Shown here in pieces: positions 47,299 through 58,474 of a stretch of 64,000 nt of DNA (the first letter of the stretch is position 1; every line of letters starts with the position of its first letter). Origin of the DNA: Euclidia mi. Taxonomy: Eukaryota; Arthropoda; Insecta; Lepidoptera; Erebidae. The stretch spans positions 51,064,196 through 51,128,195 of the forward strand of contig OX123196.2 of NCBI GenBank assembly GCA_944739405.2. Direction: 5' to 3'. The position numbers and the translations under genes were made by a program. Under the pieces are notes generated by a model. The model was not told where the DNA came from and did not search any database. It saw only the letters and a list, made by a program, of their open reading frames with translations.

Positions 47299-47329
47299 AC
47301 TTCGAAAAGTAAGTGGGACTTTTCGAAGT
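47299..47329. repeat. Perfect hairpin, 12-bp arms, 7-nt loop
   Basis: acttcgaaaagt (47299-47310) is the exact reverse complement of 47318-47329. Confidence 0.92.
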
Positions 47330-47681
47330 GTAGTGCTCCTTGTTGCAAAAGATTTATGTAAAAAAGATAGTATTATCTCCATCCACGTTTCATAAAACAG
47401 GCTAATGTACCTTTGGGCAAAATTAAACCTTATCAAAATAAAAGTTCTAAAAATCGCGATATAGAATATTGTTAATCTATTAAGGATTAAAATTTAACTG
47501 TATACCTTATTCTGCATGTCACCATGTCTGTTCAAAACTATTAAAATGTCTGCATTAACGACAGATAAAACTTGTAAACAAATCACGGTCACTACGATAA
47601 AATCTGCGGCAAAATAATTTAATTTCAAAGCGAAAAACAATATAACTAGATAATGTTTCTTATTTCCACTAGCACCTACCT

Positions 47682-47731
47682 TGATTAAAACATTTAAACA
47701 CATTTCATAATGTGTTTAAATGTTTTAATCA
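47682..47731. repeat. Perfect hairpin, 23-bp arms, 4-nt loop
   Basis: 47682-47704 is the exact reverse complement of 47709-47731; the loop is tcat. It ends 17 bp before the Helitron-like element. Confidence 0.96.
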
Positions 47732-47748
47732 TGATAACACGCGCAAAT

Positions 47749-47954
47749 CTTAATATATAAAATCCTTGCGTTACTGACTGACTGACAGACACGCTACAGC
47801 CGAAACTATTGGACGCAGGAAGCTGAAATTTGGCATGTATGTTCCTTGGGGACCGTAGGGGTGCACTAAGAAGGGATTTCCCGAAATTCCCACGGAATCG
47901 GCCAAAACGGGTAAATTTTAAAAAAATGCAGACGTAGCTGCTGGCGTCCTCTAG
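47749..47954 (+). mobile_element. Non-autonomous Helitron-like element, full length
   Basis: It starts TC (tcttaatatataaaatcctt) and ends gctggcgtcctCTAG, inserted between A (47748) and T (47955). This is the cleanest copy of the family. It has no coding capacity, so it depends on an autonomous Helitron elsewhere. Confidence 0.78.
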
Positions 47955-48049
47955 TCTATATATAAAAATAAAATTGAAGTGAAGATTTTTCAAGTGCATA
48001 TCGTTAGTTACACGACGCATCTAGTAGTCATAATAAATAAACTTTTTTT

Positions 48050-48175
48050 ATTTTTGCACAACTGTCTGGCTTTCTGTTTGTCCGACGTAGTCTCTGGAAT
48101 AGCTAACACGATTTTTATGAAACTTTCACTGGAAGATAGAAGACTTTTTAGGGCAATATTTAAGCTGATTTGACG
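48050..48175. mobile_element. Possible repeat remnant
   Basis: tctggctttctgtttgtccg, tagtctctggaatagctaac and gatttttatgaaactttcac resemble the conserved part of a common lepidopteran repeat. The ends were not found. Confidence 0.35.
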
Positions 48176-49258
48176 TACGACATACTTCCGTCATGCGAAC
48201 AAATAATCATGCTCATCGAGCAAAGATTTCTTCTGTATTGGAATAAAACCTTCGGCTTAGCGATCAAGTCTTATTCACTTACCACTAGAATTAGACCTAT
48301 TAATCCAATTAATTGTTTGATGAAATACTACTGATCATTTAAACGCCAGCTGTTCTGACTCCTAAATCACGTATGTGGTTCTATTTTATATTCAAAGAAA
48401 CACGACCACCAATCAGCACTTCTTGTACTTGTTCAATTATGGTATTCACTCCTTAAGGCTACGTATCCACTGAAGATGTACCAATAGCTAACGTATTAAC
48501 AATTAGACGTATCAATTGCACTAATAAACAGCGTAGAATTTATTATAGTAACATCGCTTTTACAAATTGTCTCGAAGAAAGACTTCAGCTTACAATAATA
48601 AAACATTTGCCTTTTGTTATTTCACGTAGCGGTTTCCAGTTTTCTGTTGTTGTTCAAATATCTGTGGACTGGCAGATTTTTTTGGAGATTTATCCTGGTT
48701 CAGACGTTGTCTTTATTTATACATAAGTGATTGCTAGAATGACAGCTTCCGCCGAGGCTATAAAGATCTGAATCTTGCTTATATAGAGCTTGTGTAACAT
48801 ACGGTTCTTTGCGTATAAAAACAGTCTCATCCAATAGCCTCACATTAATCTCCTTACCTTTGTGACCGTAAATACTAATATTGACGCAGGCTTTCTTGGT
48901 TCACCGTTCAGCTCTATGGAACATTTCTAGTCGGCACGTGTCCTTATCGCAGCTTCACTTGACCGCTCCTGATCAACTCGATAATGAATTGATACCTCGT
49001 CCATAAGCGAATGCGCAGAAGAAGCAAATTGATTAAGAGCCTTCTTAGTAATCCCATCAAGTCGATCTCCTCCCTGATTACTTACTAATCAACACATAAT
49101 GGTGTTGATACATTTGAGCATTCACCTGTAATGAGCATTCTTGCGAATGTTACGAAACAGAACATCAAACGAGTGTGTTTAGCGAGCATTCTTACGAACG
49201 CTCTGGCAAGAATGCTAGCGAATTGACAGTAAATTTGCCTTGACGTTTTTGCTGTTTA
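48176..49258. other. Non-coding; short repeated gagcattctt motif
   Basis: gagcattctt(g/a)cgaa occurs near 49133 and 49184, and an inverted copy of the first (11 bp) lies at 49206-49216. Otherwise nothing is recognised. Confidence 0.5.
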
Positions 49259-49487
49259 GGGCGATTTCAGATTAGCGTTTTATACGCGCGTATAAGCTCG
49301 TTTTTGGAAGCGCATGTAGGCGGGTATAAGCGCGCCTTTTGGCACACGCGCAACTCGTACGATCGTTGACGCGCTTTTAAGCTCATTTAAGTGCGAGCAG
49401 TCAGAATCCATGTTGACACTGACAAGATGTCACTACCGTTTCAAGCGACCACGCCTAAATATGCCCGAAATAATCTGAAACCGCCCC
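49259..49487. mobile_element. MITE-like element with terminal inverted repeats
   Basis: The left end gggcgatttcagatta and the right end (read inward on the other strand) ggggcggtttcagatta match with two differences. TA dinucleotides flank both ends (49257-49258 and 49488-49489). The interior is rich in cgcgtata/gcgcg strings and has no open frame. The TA flanks suggest a Tc1/mariner-type transposase, but a longer duplication was not seen. Confidence 0.72.
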
Positions 49488-50139
49488 TAGACTGTTCGCT
49501 AGAAAGATCGTGAAAATATTCGGCTCTGTTCGCTGTTCTGTTACAAGTGAATGCTAAGGTGTATCGGCACCATAAGGTTACTTTTAAGTGAAATAACGAT
49601 TTCTCCACACAGAACGCCTTCCCGTATTATATCAGCTTTCTATAATGGTAATATTGCAAATACATTTCTTACCATTATTAGTGCCTTCATTAAATAACAG
49701 TCAGTCGTTTTTGCTTTAATACAGTATTAATGAATCCAACTACAACACTTTCTCTGTATTATATAAATTAAACGATAATTACGTTCCTTCCGTTTTTATG
49801 TTTGTTTGTTTTATTGCAATCGGATACTGTAATCTGCTTTTATATGTAACTAAGGCTGAGTGCACGCGTAGACGGGTTAAATGAAACTCGTGAGGTGTCA
49901 TAAATATTTTGGTGTCTCAGACCCCGTTTAACTACAACTGCATAGGCCTTATCTTCTAGATAAATACGGAATTGGAACGAAATTTGTATACCTAAGCTAT
50001 CTGACAAATTTATTTAATAGATACTTATCAGACAACGATGAAACCGGCCCTAAGAGTGTCCAATATAGAAATTCAAACCATATCGAAATCTAGTAGATTG
50101 CCGTGACTTCGTCAGGTCAAAAACAGGCCTTCGAGTCGG

Positions 50140-50171
50140 CACATTATGATAGTAATTATTATCATAATGTG
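50140..50171. repeat. Near-perfect 32-bp palindrome
   Basis: All 16 pairs match except one G-T pair. Flanking gagtc and actc extend the pairing after a 2-nt bulge. Confidence 0.92.
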
Positions 50172-50337
50172 ACTCTTGCTTATACACTAAGCTCAAATCG
50201 AGCAAAACTACACTTTGCGTGTACTAATTTGATATTGCCTCGATATCTATCATATTCGTAGAAATACGTAGGGAAAATATCTATCGCAATCTCTAATTTG
50301 TTTTTGTTATTTCCAAATACGTAGGTACTAAAAATAT

Positions 50338-50477
50338 TAATTATCGCTCGCTTAACAATGTGCCCGGTAGATGGCAATAGGCTCGCCCCCTATTACATTG
50401 GGACTGAAACATATCTGGCGAAGTGTGGGTGTGTAATACACCTCTGCCTACCCCTTCGGGGATAAAAGGCGTGAAGA
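50338..50477 (+). mobile_element. SINE type B, 3' half only
   Basis: Starts ttaattatcgctcgcttaac and ends ggggataaaaggcgtgaag. The head is absent; this is 5' truncation as expected from incomplete reverse transcription. Confidence 0.85.
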
Positions 50478-51141
50478 TATGATATCTATGTAGGTACTGT
50501 ATAATGCTTTATAATTTTCTATTATTATTCACATGTTCTAACAAAACATAATTTTGTTTGCCACTGTAATTTGTATTATCTAATTATTTTTCTAATTGAA
50601 TTTTCTAATCGTCCCGATTCTTATTTAGATAAATCAAACCGGAACAAGTGTAATGTAAACTAAATAAAATTAATGTAAAATATAATCGGGTTTAAAAATC
50701 GGTCATTGTTTTCGTAGGCAATGATTCAGACTGACGCCATATCGACAGTATATCTAAATATGCTATCGAAAACTTATCGCAATTGTCATCTTATCGAAAA
50801 ATCTTTACTTCGGTACTTTTGTAGTGAGATCAGATTTTATTTGTAAAATTAATTAGATCGAATACTGCATTACCCAGATTATTTAATGTTTATCATTATA
50901 ACGATATATTTGAGTGCGATAGCTTTGATCCTTGTCTTTTCAGTCATTGTTTTATCTAGATCACAGATAATAAATAACGTCCACGATGAATGAAGGAGCC
51001 GATTGTGATATAACCTAAATCTATTTGAGTTGCTTGTCGTGTATTAAATAAAAACTATTGTTTGTGGATTATCTTTGGATTATATCTTAATTGGACAAGT
51101 ATTGTTGCAGTGTAAGGAAGAAACAACAATGTCTTATATTA
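50478..51141. other. Non-coding, nothing recognised
   Basis: No feature seen. Confidence 0.5.
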
Positions 51142-51425
51142 CTAACTTGTTACCGCGACTTTGCCCGCGTGTTATCTCGTTATAAAGTACACTTTTTTAA
51201 AGTAAGTAAGCATAAAAATAAAGTGTGCAAAATTTCATGCAAACTTATATCTCTCATTTCAGTCCCTTAAGGATTGTTTTAAAAATGAGTTTGACCTGTT
51301 TTTCCCTACCTTGTTGCTCAATTACACCAAATTCGTTTATAGGTTTAACCATGAAAGGAAAGGATAGACAGACATATTTCTGCACTTGTCTATGTGTGTT
51401 CATCATTACATTTATAAGAACAAAA
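51142..51425. mobile_element. Diverged ACTAGCTG-type repeat
   Basis: It has ctaacttgttaccgcgactt plus tgcccgcgtg at the start, then gtgtgcaaaatttcatgcaa and aaaggatagacagacatatt. It fits the same broad repeat class as 4688. The 76-codon frame is spurious. Confidence 0.5.
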
Positions 51426-52323
51426 TGCAAAGAAGAATTTGTTAATAGATTATAATTGTTTATGCTATTCTACGACACTTATCCTAATTACAATAAATGT
51501 GGATGTGCGTCTGGCTTTTTAATTATCGATATATGACAACGATAATTACAAATATTACTAAGGGTTGTCTATAAATGTGTTGACGTATGGGTAGGTTTTG
51601 ATCTGTATTTTAAATACGTATCTTCATGTATTTGTTGATACCCTGTCTGGTATGTTCAACAGTCAGTGATTCCTTTTTTGCTTCCATCGGTTTTGTCAGA
51701 GAACTTGGCATTAAGGTCTCATACTGAACGTTTTGGGTTAGATCTTCAGGCGGATTAACATTTTGTGTGATCCACTAATTGTAGCTTCGAGCCTAGGTAG
51801 TCTATGTGTCTCTTGCTTGAATGTATGAACAGTCATTAGGGAATGACGCGATGCAGGATTAAGTATCAATTCGCGAGTTGTGGGTATTTTTCTAAAAGAA
51901 AAATTAAACAATGGAGACACACACAATCGTTATTGCACTCAAAGTACGAAAAATAAAGTTCTTAGACCTATTAAAGGTTTTAACTCTTCATGGAGGAGGA
52001 TCAGTCAACAATGTAATACAGGTACAATCATCATAAACTGGAGTACAATCGTTCAAGTGGTATGACGTATATAAATGACACATAAACTAACATTGTTTTT
52101 TATAAGCATATACATAGATAATCAATAGGTTAGTTAATCTGTATCTACATCTTGAACAATATTTTATGTATAACGTAGGTAGTTCATGCGTGGCGCCAAG
52201 CTAAGGCTTTAGAAAAACATCAATAATTTATACAAATGCATTTCGTTGGCCTTAATCGCGTTGACATACTAATTTAAGGGTAATACACATAGTGTGACTT
52301 GACTCGCCGTTCGTAATAAGCCG
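51426..52323. other. Non-coding, nothing recognised
   Basis: A short inverted repeat (9-bp arms, 51519-51547) only. Confidence 0.5.
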
Positions 52324-52650
52324 ACAAAGTTAAGGCTTACACAGGTCGTCTCGTGGATGGGTGACCGCGTGAGGCATTTAGGTGCTACCATACTTGGTAG
52401 CACGGGCTGTTTCGGCAACTCCACGTCCTGGCGCGTATTATGCGTGCGGTTGGGAATGGTCTTGTCACTCGAGCTAACCCAACTCTTTGAGGAAGTCCAG
52501 CAGACTCTTGATGTGGCCCATTGCTACCATACTTTGAAGGGTAGGTACGTAAAGCTGTGGTCTCCGGTTCTGTCTCAGGAAAAGTATAGTTAGTTCAAGT
52601 CGGTCTCCCGCCGTCCGGGGGTCTGAAATCTCCGACATCAGAATTCACCA
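52324..52650 (+). mobile_element. 5S rRNA-derived SINE-like element
   Basis: aagttaaggcttacacaggt, then gtcgtctcg and tggatgggtgaccgcgtgag follow the second half of animal 5S rRNA, including an exact atgggtgaccgc (box C of the internal promoter). The first half with box A is missing. A body unrelated to 5S follows (cacgggctgtttcggcaact; aacccaactctttgaggaag; gtctcccgccgtccgggggt). I infer a SINE3-type element, 5'-truncated; its 3' end is uncertain. The 78-codon frame is not a gene. Confidence 0.65.
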
Positions 52651-52920
52651 CAGAATTAGATGAAAAAGAACGCAAAGAAAGACTAATTTAATGTAAGTAT
52701 AGCCCCTGTGTCCTTTACTGTTATGTAGGTAGGTAAGATTTCTGATTTAGACCTACTTACTGTAACTGTCGCAGATGGGCTACACGAGGTATAAATACAA
52801 CATCTCTGTTTTCGCAGATCTTTCTATAGAAGATTTTTAATGCGTAACCTAATACATAATTACGCGTACCTATTCAAAAAAGTAATTTTGATTTCACTAT
52901 TGTATGACATAGCTACATTT

Positions 52921-52951
52921 TTCCTATTTAATTATCATAATTAAATAGGAA
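52921..52951. repeat. Perfect hairpin, 15-bp arms, 1-nt centre
   Basis: ttcctatttaattat, then c, then the exact complement. It ends 11 bp before the LINE tail at 52962. Confidence 0.95.
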
Positions 52952-52961
52952 TTCCCCTAAT

Positions 52962-53009
52962 TATTCCCCTTCGGGGAAACAGGCGTGAGTCTATGTATGT
53001 ATGTTTGTA
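52962..53009 (+). mobile_element. LINE/SINE 3' tail fragment
   Basis: ttccccttcggggaaacagg then cgtgagtctatgtatgtatg. It is the last about 45 bp of the LINE at 30570, or of a SINE sharing its tail. Confidence 0.7.
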
Positions 53010-53224
53010 ATTAGGTAACTGGTATGAGTAATAGAGTGTAATAATATGACTTTATTCTAGTTAATTACATTACATAAAAGGTGTTTAATTACGTAGTTAT
53101 TATCTATATTCCTCACGGAAAAGCTACATTAAATAATATTAATATAAGGAAATATACATTTTTCGTACTAAATTCGACAGGATACACAAATAGGTACATA
53201 ACAAGCTAATTATCTGCAACTGCA

Positions 53225-53395
53225 ACCTTCAACCTTTCTGCCTGTATGAACGCAAGATACTCAAAAACTACCGAATTTATACTTGAACGGTTTTCACCAA
53301 TAGATAGGGGGAGCCCTGAGACAGTTTTAGGTGTAGGTATAGTTCAAGTGGGCGGCGCCGTGGGTGATTTCTAGTTAGGTATGCCACCAAACTGT
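53225..53395. mobile_element. Possible LINE/Helitron 3' region remnant
   Basis: ctcaaaaactaccgaattta, cggttttcaccaatagatag and ggcggcgccgtgggtgattt resemble a sequence often repeated in lepidopteran genomes. The ends are undefined. Confidence 0.4.
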
Positions 53396-53452
53396 CTATA
53401 CGTAACCGACAGCTATCCCAATAGACAAAGCTTCTTGAATTTTTTTTCTTTT

Positions 53453-53701
53453 TATAGACTCACGCCTTTATCCCCGAAGGGGTAGGCAGAGGTGTAATAT
53501 TTCATCCACATTTCACCATGAATTTTTAGGTCCCACGTAATAAGGAGCGAGCCTATTGCCGTTACCGGGCACATCACCAGACTCCGTGTTACTACTGAGA
53601 ATTCGGAAAACCCAGTAACATATTTGGCCGACCCGTGAATCGAACCCGGTTCCTCCGATCAGCAGTTGCATACGCTATCCACTGGACCACGGGGGCAGTC
53701 T
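53453..53701 (-). mobile_element. tRNA-derived SINE (type A), complete
   Basis: The minus strand head is gactgcccccgtggtccagt, with box B gggttcgattcac at about 53638-53650. The full body and the tail ggataaaggcgtgagtctat are present. A few substitutions lie in the boxes. Confidence 0.9.
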
Positions 53702-53736
53702 GAAATCTTAAGCTATTAATCATTAATTCTTTTCCC

Positions 53737-53914
53737 TCACTTTTCGAAGGTATGCGTGCATTACAAATGTTAATTATCGCTCGCTTAATAATGTGCCTGG
53801 TAGATGGTAATAGGCTCGCCCCTTATTACATTGGGACTGAAACATAACTGGCGAAGTGTGGGTGTGTAATACACCTCTTTCTACCCCTTCGAGGATAAAA
53901 GGCGTGAAGTTATG
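53737..53914 (+). mobile_element. SINE type B, head missing
   Basis: It starts cacttttcgaaggtatgcgt and continues through taattatcgctcgcttaata to the tail gataaaaggcgtgaagttat. It lies only 35 bp from the type A SINE on the opposite strand. Confidence 0.87.
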
Positions 53915-53927
53915 TCTTTTCCCTTCG

Positions 53928-53971
53928 TTTCCCTCTCGTTCTTAAAAGATAAATTAAGAACGAGCGGGAAA
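53928..53971. repeat. Hairpin, 18-bp arms with one mismatch, 8-nt loop
   Basis: 53928-53945 pairs with 53954-53971 except at 53934/53965. In addition 53914-53923 (gtcttttccc) is the exact reverse complement of 53966-53975, so the left arm carries two competing partners. It abuts the type B SINE end. Confidence 0.88.
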
Positions 53972-55224
53972 AGACAACAGACTTTAAAATTAATATTACA
54001 TACCTACAGCATAATCAATTAATTAGTTAAATATTCAAACTATTTTCTTTATAATAAATACATTGGTCATCCGTTCAGAAGCAACTCGCACAACTTTATC
54101 TACAAAATATTTTATTACACGAATTATATTAAACGTATAGATATCAGCGATGACATTCTAACTAGAAATGTTTTATAAGCCCGTAAAATATAATCATAGT
54201 AGGTACCATACATACGTAATCCAATTCACTATGATAAAATCAGTAAAGCAATTGCACTATCAATTTACGTCTTATCGCGAATATGGCTTTTAATAGGACA
54301 TGCTCATTCTTCAGTTGACTACCAACAGTGTTTTATGTCGGGAAAGTAAAGGAAAACGGAAAATGGGTGTCTGTAAAAGTGAGTGCTATTTTGTGTAGTG
54401 GTTGTAAATAGCAATTATTAAAGTGTTAGTTATAACGTTATTTTTAAATGGCGCGGTTACTGGCTGGTTTAAAAAGTAATAGATCTTATTTTGAATTTTG
54501 AAAGCAATTGTATGTTCTTATTTCGAATGTCACACATCACGCCATGCCATGATGATTCATAGCACTGATGTTTGGTCAAATCTTCAATAATTTAACGTAA
54601 GCCTAAGAAGGTTATTTTGTATTTTACCGTGAAACAATATTCCTATGGTCCTACGTCTAATCAAATGGGACACTGACGAAAATCTCATGAAACGGAAAAT
54701 ATTACTAAATTCCACCCAAAAGGCAACCCTATAATGCAGCCATAATGTAGCAAATATTTGGAACACATTTTAAAACACCTGTCAAAGTTGCTCTCAAAAA
54801 ACAAAGTACTCTTAAATCAGGTTTCATTTTCCTGGTCCGGCTATAAATAATAATGCAATAACAAAATTAAAACATAATTAAATCGCAGCGTAAATATTTC
54901 ACTTATTTTAATTTAAATAAACGCTTCCGTGTACAGACGGTAGTTTGTGAATTTTATTTCAGTAATTTGTTAAATTAATCGCACGCGATCTTTGCTTCAT
55001 GTAGGTTTTAGTTTTTTTTATGACTACAGTTCGTTCATAAGAAATTGTGTAATTATTCTGTTGACGTGCTTAATATAAATAAATAAATAACGCTATTTCA
55101 TTAATTTTCTGGTAGATTTTACCAGTGACCACCGGTTATATTTATGGGTATTTCTGAAAAATTATCGCAGTAGGTACTTAGTTTGAATACTTGCTTATCG
55201 AATAGAAAAATCAATATTCTACTG
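53972..55224. other. Non-coding, nothing recognised
   Basis: AT-rich; no feature seen. Confidence 0.5.
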
Positions 55225-55328
55225 TGTGTACACATTATAGTCACTCAGACCAAGACACATCCATGTTCACGCCCACAGATTGACTTGGGAATCGAACCCC
55301 CGAATCCACTTCGCAACGGTCGTCGACT
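55225..55328 (-). mobile_element. SINE type D remnant
   Basis: On the minus strand gggggttcgattcccaagtc (box B) is followed by gtgaacatggatgtgtcttg and gtctgagtgac, parallel to the copy at 2728. Box A is not recognisable. Confidence 0.7.
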
Positions 55329-55362
55329 TCAGTTCGTCATTGATTATGATATTGGTATACTG

Positions 55363-55655
55363 GTGACGGATTAAGAATACGGAATGTCACCATCCCATAT
55401 CATCCCATGGGTGTCGTAAGAGCCGACAGAGGGAGCATATTATGCAGAGAACAGCACTGTACGAGAAGGAAAACTTTATTTATTTTAAAGGAACTGTTAA
55501 CAAAATTTTTTGTAGGTTCCTTCGTAATAAAGGAAAACTTGATACAAACCCTATACCAACCCATTTGGCCAGCGTGGTATAGTAAGCCAATTCCTCCTTT
55601 CAAAGGAGAGGCCTACTCCAGCAGTGGACTGTTAAAGGCTGATGATGATGATGAT
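55363..55655 (+). mobile_element. RTE-type LINE 3' UTR with GATGAT tail
   Basis: gacggattaagaatacggaa, ccatgggtgtcgtaagagcc, ggccagcgtggtatagtaag, aaaggagaggcctactccag, cagtggactgttaaaggctg and a (gatgat)n tail. The copy at 63053-63250 lacks about 85 bp present here (roughly 55436-55520). The frames in this region are not genes. Confidence 0.8.
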
Positions 55656-56693
55656 ACTGATGTTTGTTCTTAAGACCTTATTAACTATATGTTTATGCTC
55701 ACGTTATACCAAACAATTTTAGCACTGGGTTAAGTTACTTGTACATACCTTTAGCTAACAGATATTTACAATTATTGTAATGTCAGTATAATTTTATTTA
55801 TATGCATGAAAATTACAATGCAGTTATTTTATTATTGAATTGCTTATGTATGAAGACTTGCTGGCGCCATACAAATCAGAATGTAAAAATATGTCAGTCA
55901 TTATTTTTTTCCATTTGCTTTTATGGTCATTATTTGTATTCCAATGTAAATAGTGCGATCAGCATCAATGGTTCCGTAGCAAAAAGAAATATCGGTCGTT
56001 AAGTCCCAGACAAGGCACTTATTATGCAGTCTAAATCGTTGAAAGCTACGTGTAGCTAGAGAAGTACCTCATCATCATTGAAATATCAAACTTTTATTCT
56101 CTTTCTCAATGAGTTGTCTCGATGCCTCTGCAAATTGCTAAAGTAAATAGAAGAATACTTAGAACATTCGAAGCCACAGTTTGAAAACTTAAACTCAGTA
56201 TAATACCTTAATGCCGGTCTTAGTCCTAGATTGGGACTTACGAAATATACTTTTTTAAGTAGCTCGTCTTTTATTTCAATTCGACATTTATAAAAACGAG
56301 AAGGTATTTGGATACAGATGCTATATAATAACTTCTAAAAAACTAACGCTAGAACTTAACCTCGAACAAAATTATTTTATTCCTTAGCCTAGCCTGAATC
56401 TAGACACCCAGGCCCAGTTAAATTATATTTTAAAGGTTCGATAAAGCTATAGCATATAGAAATGATCAAAAGATACCAAAAGAGAAATGCTTATCAAGAG
56501 GATTTTGTGCTTATATACTTTAACTATTTCTCATAAAATCACACTGTAGTAGTTTTGAAAATATTGAGGAAAATAGATAAAGTTCTCGCGTTGGAAAATA
56601 CCGTGCGTCATGAAAAAATACGCAGTTTTAAGAAAGTCAATTGTGTAATATAACCTAGTAGAGGCTGCTTGATGTAAATGGCGTCATTGATAT
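55656..56693. other. Non-coding, nothing recognised
   Basis: No feature seen. Confidence 0.5.
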
Positions 56694-57000
56694 AGAAAGA
56701 AAGAAAGAAAGAAACATTTATTTGGATACAGCACAAAACAGAACAACATACAATATTTTAAAAGAACAATACTGATTATAAAGGCACATTAAATAAAAAT
56801 AGAGAAGAATTTGCAGATCAGAAAAAAAGAAATATCGAGTAATGTCGAGTATGTGTCCCAGTGCTGACCAAAAGGGTAGCCAAGTCAGCATTATGCCCAG
56901 TACAGCTGATGCATACAGGACGCTGATATTCTCTTGGCTCCCATTCACCCACCACGGATGCCCAACCAGGTGTCGCGCTCACCCACAATGCAAAACACAT
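56694..57000 (-). mobile_element. Non-LTR element 3' end with TTTC/GAAA tail
   Basis: The minus strand ends tccaaataaatgtttctttc with further (tttc) copies, a polyadenylation-like aataaa followed by a short tandem tail, as seen at LINE ends. Upstream is a short open frame (...WLPFWSALGHILDITRYF) that may be a degraded ORF end. Family not assigned. Confidence 0.5.
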
Positions 57001-57023
57001 AATAAGTTCTGTGTTATATTAAA

Positions 57024-57058
57024 ATATACATATAATACATATAATACATATAATACAA
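57024..57058. repeat. Microsatellite, catataata unit
   Basis: catataata/catataatac repeated about 3.5 times with 10-bp spacing. Confidence 0.85.
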
Positions 57059-57219
57059 TATGCAATCACATGCACTCAAAAGGCAGACAAAAAAACAATA
57101 TAAAAGGAAAAAAAAAAAAATTATAAACCACACGCAAATCAATCTCGTTAAAACCTAGGCGCGAGAAAAGGCCGCGGGGAAAGAGTAGGGTGGGCAGAGT
57201 GGCACTCTGTGAATTTTTT

Positions 57220-57850
57220 TATTAAAATTAAATTATATTAATAATTGTCTTATAATAAAATTATATAAAATTATCCTAGATGAAATTATATTAATATCAT
57301 CATCATCCTCTTAGCGTTATCCCAGTTTCAATCTGGGGTCCGCTTTCTAGTCTAACCGGATTTGGCTGAATATTAGCTTTTCCACGGAGCGACTGCCTGT
57401 CTGACCTCCGCAACCCGAAGGGATAGCGATATTCCATGGTTTAGACTAGTGTCAGTTTATTTAGAAGGTACTGACGCCCTGTAACGACTGTCAAAGATCT
57501 TCATGACAACCGGGACCGACGGCTTAACGTGCTCTCCGAGGCACGGGACAAGCGATAATTAACAATTCAATACGCACATAACTCTGAAAAGTCATTGGTG
57601 CGTGCCGTGGATTCGAACCCGATACCCTCTGCATGGCAGTCTATTGGTATATCCACTCGGCTATCGCTGCCTTAAATTATATTAATATCATATTTTGTTA
57701 AATTATATTCAAATTTTATTACAATTATATTAATATACTAGATTAAATTATATTAGAATTATATTTTGTTAAATTATATTATATTAAAAACATGATATAT
57801 AAGATTATATTAAAATTAATTATTTATACTACATATTATTATCACACATA
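57220..57850. repeat. AT-only degenerate repeat (taaattatatta-like), host of a SINE
   Basis: Strings such as aaattatattaatat and ttaaattatatta recur on both sides of the SINE at 57301-57673 (57225-57300 and 57674-57815). It was one AT-rich repeat before the SINE insertion. Confidence 0.75.
57301..57673 (-). mobile_element. Full-length tRNA-derived SINE (type C) with perfect target-site duplication
   Basis: The head on the minus strand is ggcagcgatagccgagtgga, with box B gggttcgaatcc near 57613-57624. The whole body and the gataacgctaagaggatgat tail are present. An exact 18-bp duplication flanks it: 57283-57300 and 57674-57691 (aaattatattaatatcat). The intact boxes and perfect duplication suggest a recent insertion. 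Confidence 0.96.
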
Positions 57851-57940
57851 AATGATAATAATTGATATGTAAATAATATAGATTGAAATAATAAATTAAC
57901 TAATACATTCGGACATCAAATTGCTTTAAATAGTACATAA

Positions 57941-58312
57941 TTAAATAAAAGACATGTCGACATTTGCGTTACGCAGTTCACACTGAGATGCCAATAGATA
58001 CTGCCGAAGACGCTTTTTGAATGTGACAGTACTGTTTATTTGCCTCAGAGGCGGGGGTAGGTTATTCCATACTTTTGAAGCTGCGTAACGGAAACTACCT
58101 CGGAACGCAGAATTATGATTGTGTATGGACAATTGTTGTGCGCACGTTCTACTCGAACACTCCCTCTGACTCGTGACCCAATTAAGCTTACTATGAAGGT
58201 ATGCTGGTTCCTTATATTTGAGGACACCGAATAGTAGGCATGCCAAGTGTAACTTTCTGCGCGATTTCATTTTCAAGATAGTGTTGGTTAAAAAATGGTG
58301 TGACATGGCTTC
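57941..58312 (-). mobile_element. CR1/Jockey-like LINE ORF C-terminus
   Basis: The minus frame (ending at 57941) reads RKLHLACLLFGVLKYKEPAY, HSKLNWVTSQRECSSRTCAQ and FRGSFRYAASKVWNNLPPPL, then RQINSTVTFKKRLRQYLL. The YAASKVWNNLPPPLR...FKKRLR ending is typical of the C-terminal region of CR1/Jockey-type polyproteins. It is 5'-truncated near 58312; the 55 codons before that are probably not part of it. Confidence 0.78.
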
Positions 58313-58427
58313 TAGGTTATAGGTACAGAATGTATAATTTATTATGAAATCATACGAAATACACAAATCAATTAATAGAAAAAGTATTAGATACCAACAG
58401 AAAGTAAGAGAGTAAATGCCCTTATTA

Positions 58428-58456
58428 CGATACATATATCGCATATATATGTATCG
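58428..58456. repeat. Perfect hairpin, 12-bp arms, 5-nt loop
   Basis: cgatacatatat (58428-58439) pairs exactly with 58445-58456. The end gtatcg is repeated again at 58461-58466. Confidence 0.9.
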
Positions 58457-58474
58457 TATATGTATCGTATATAT

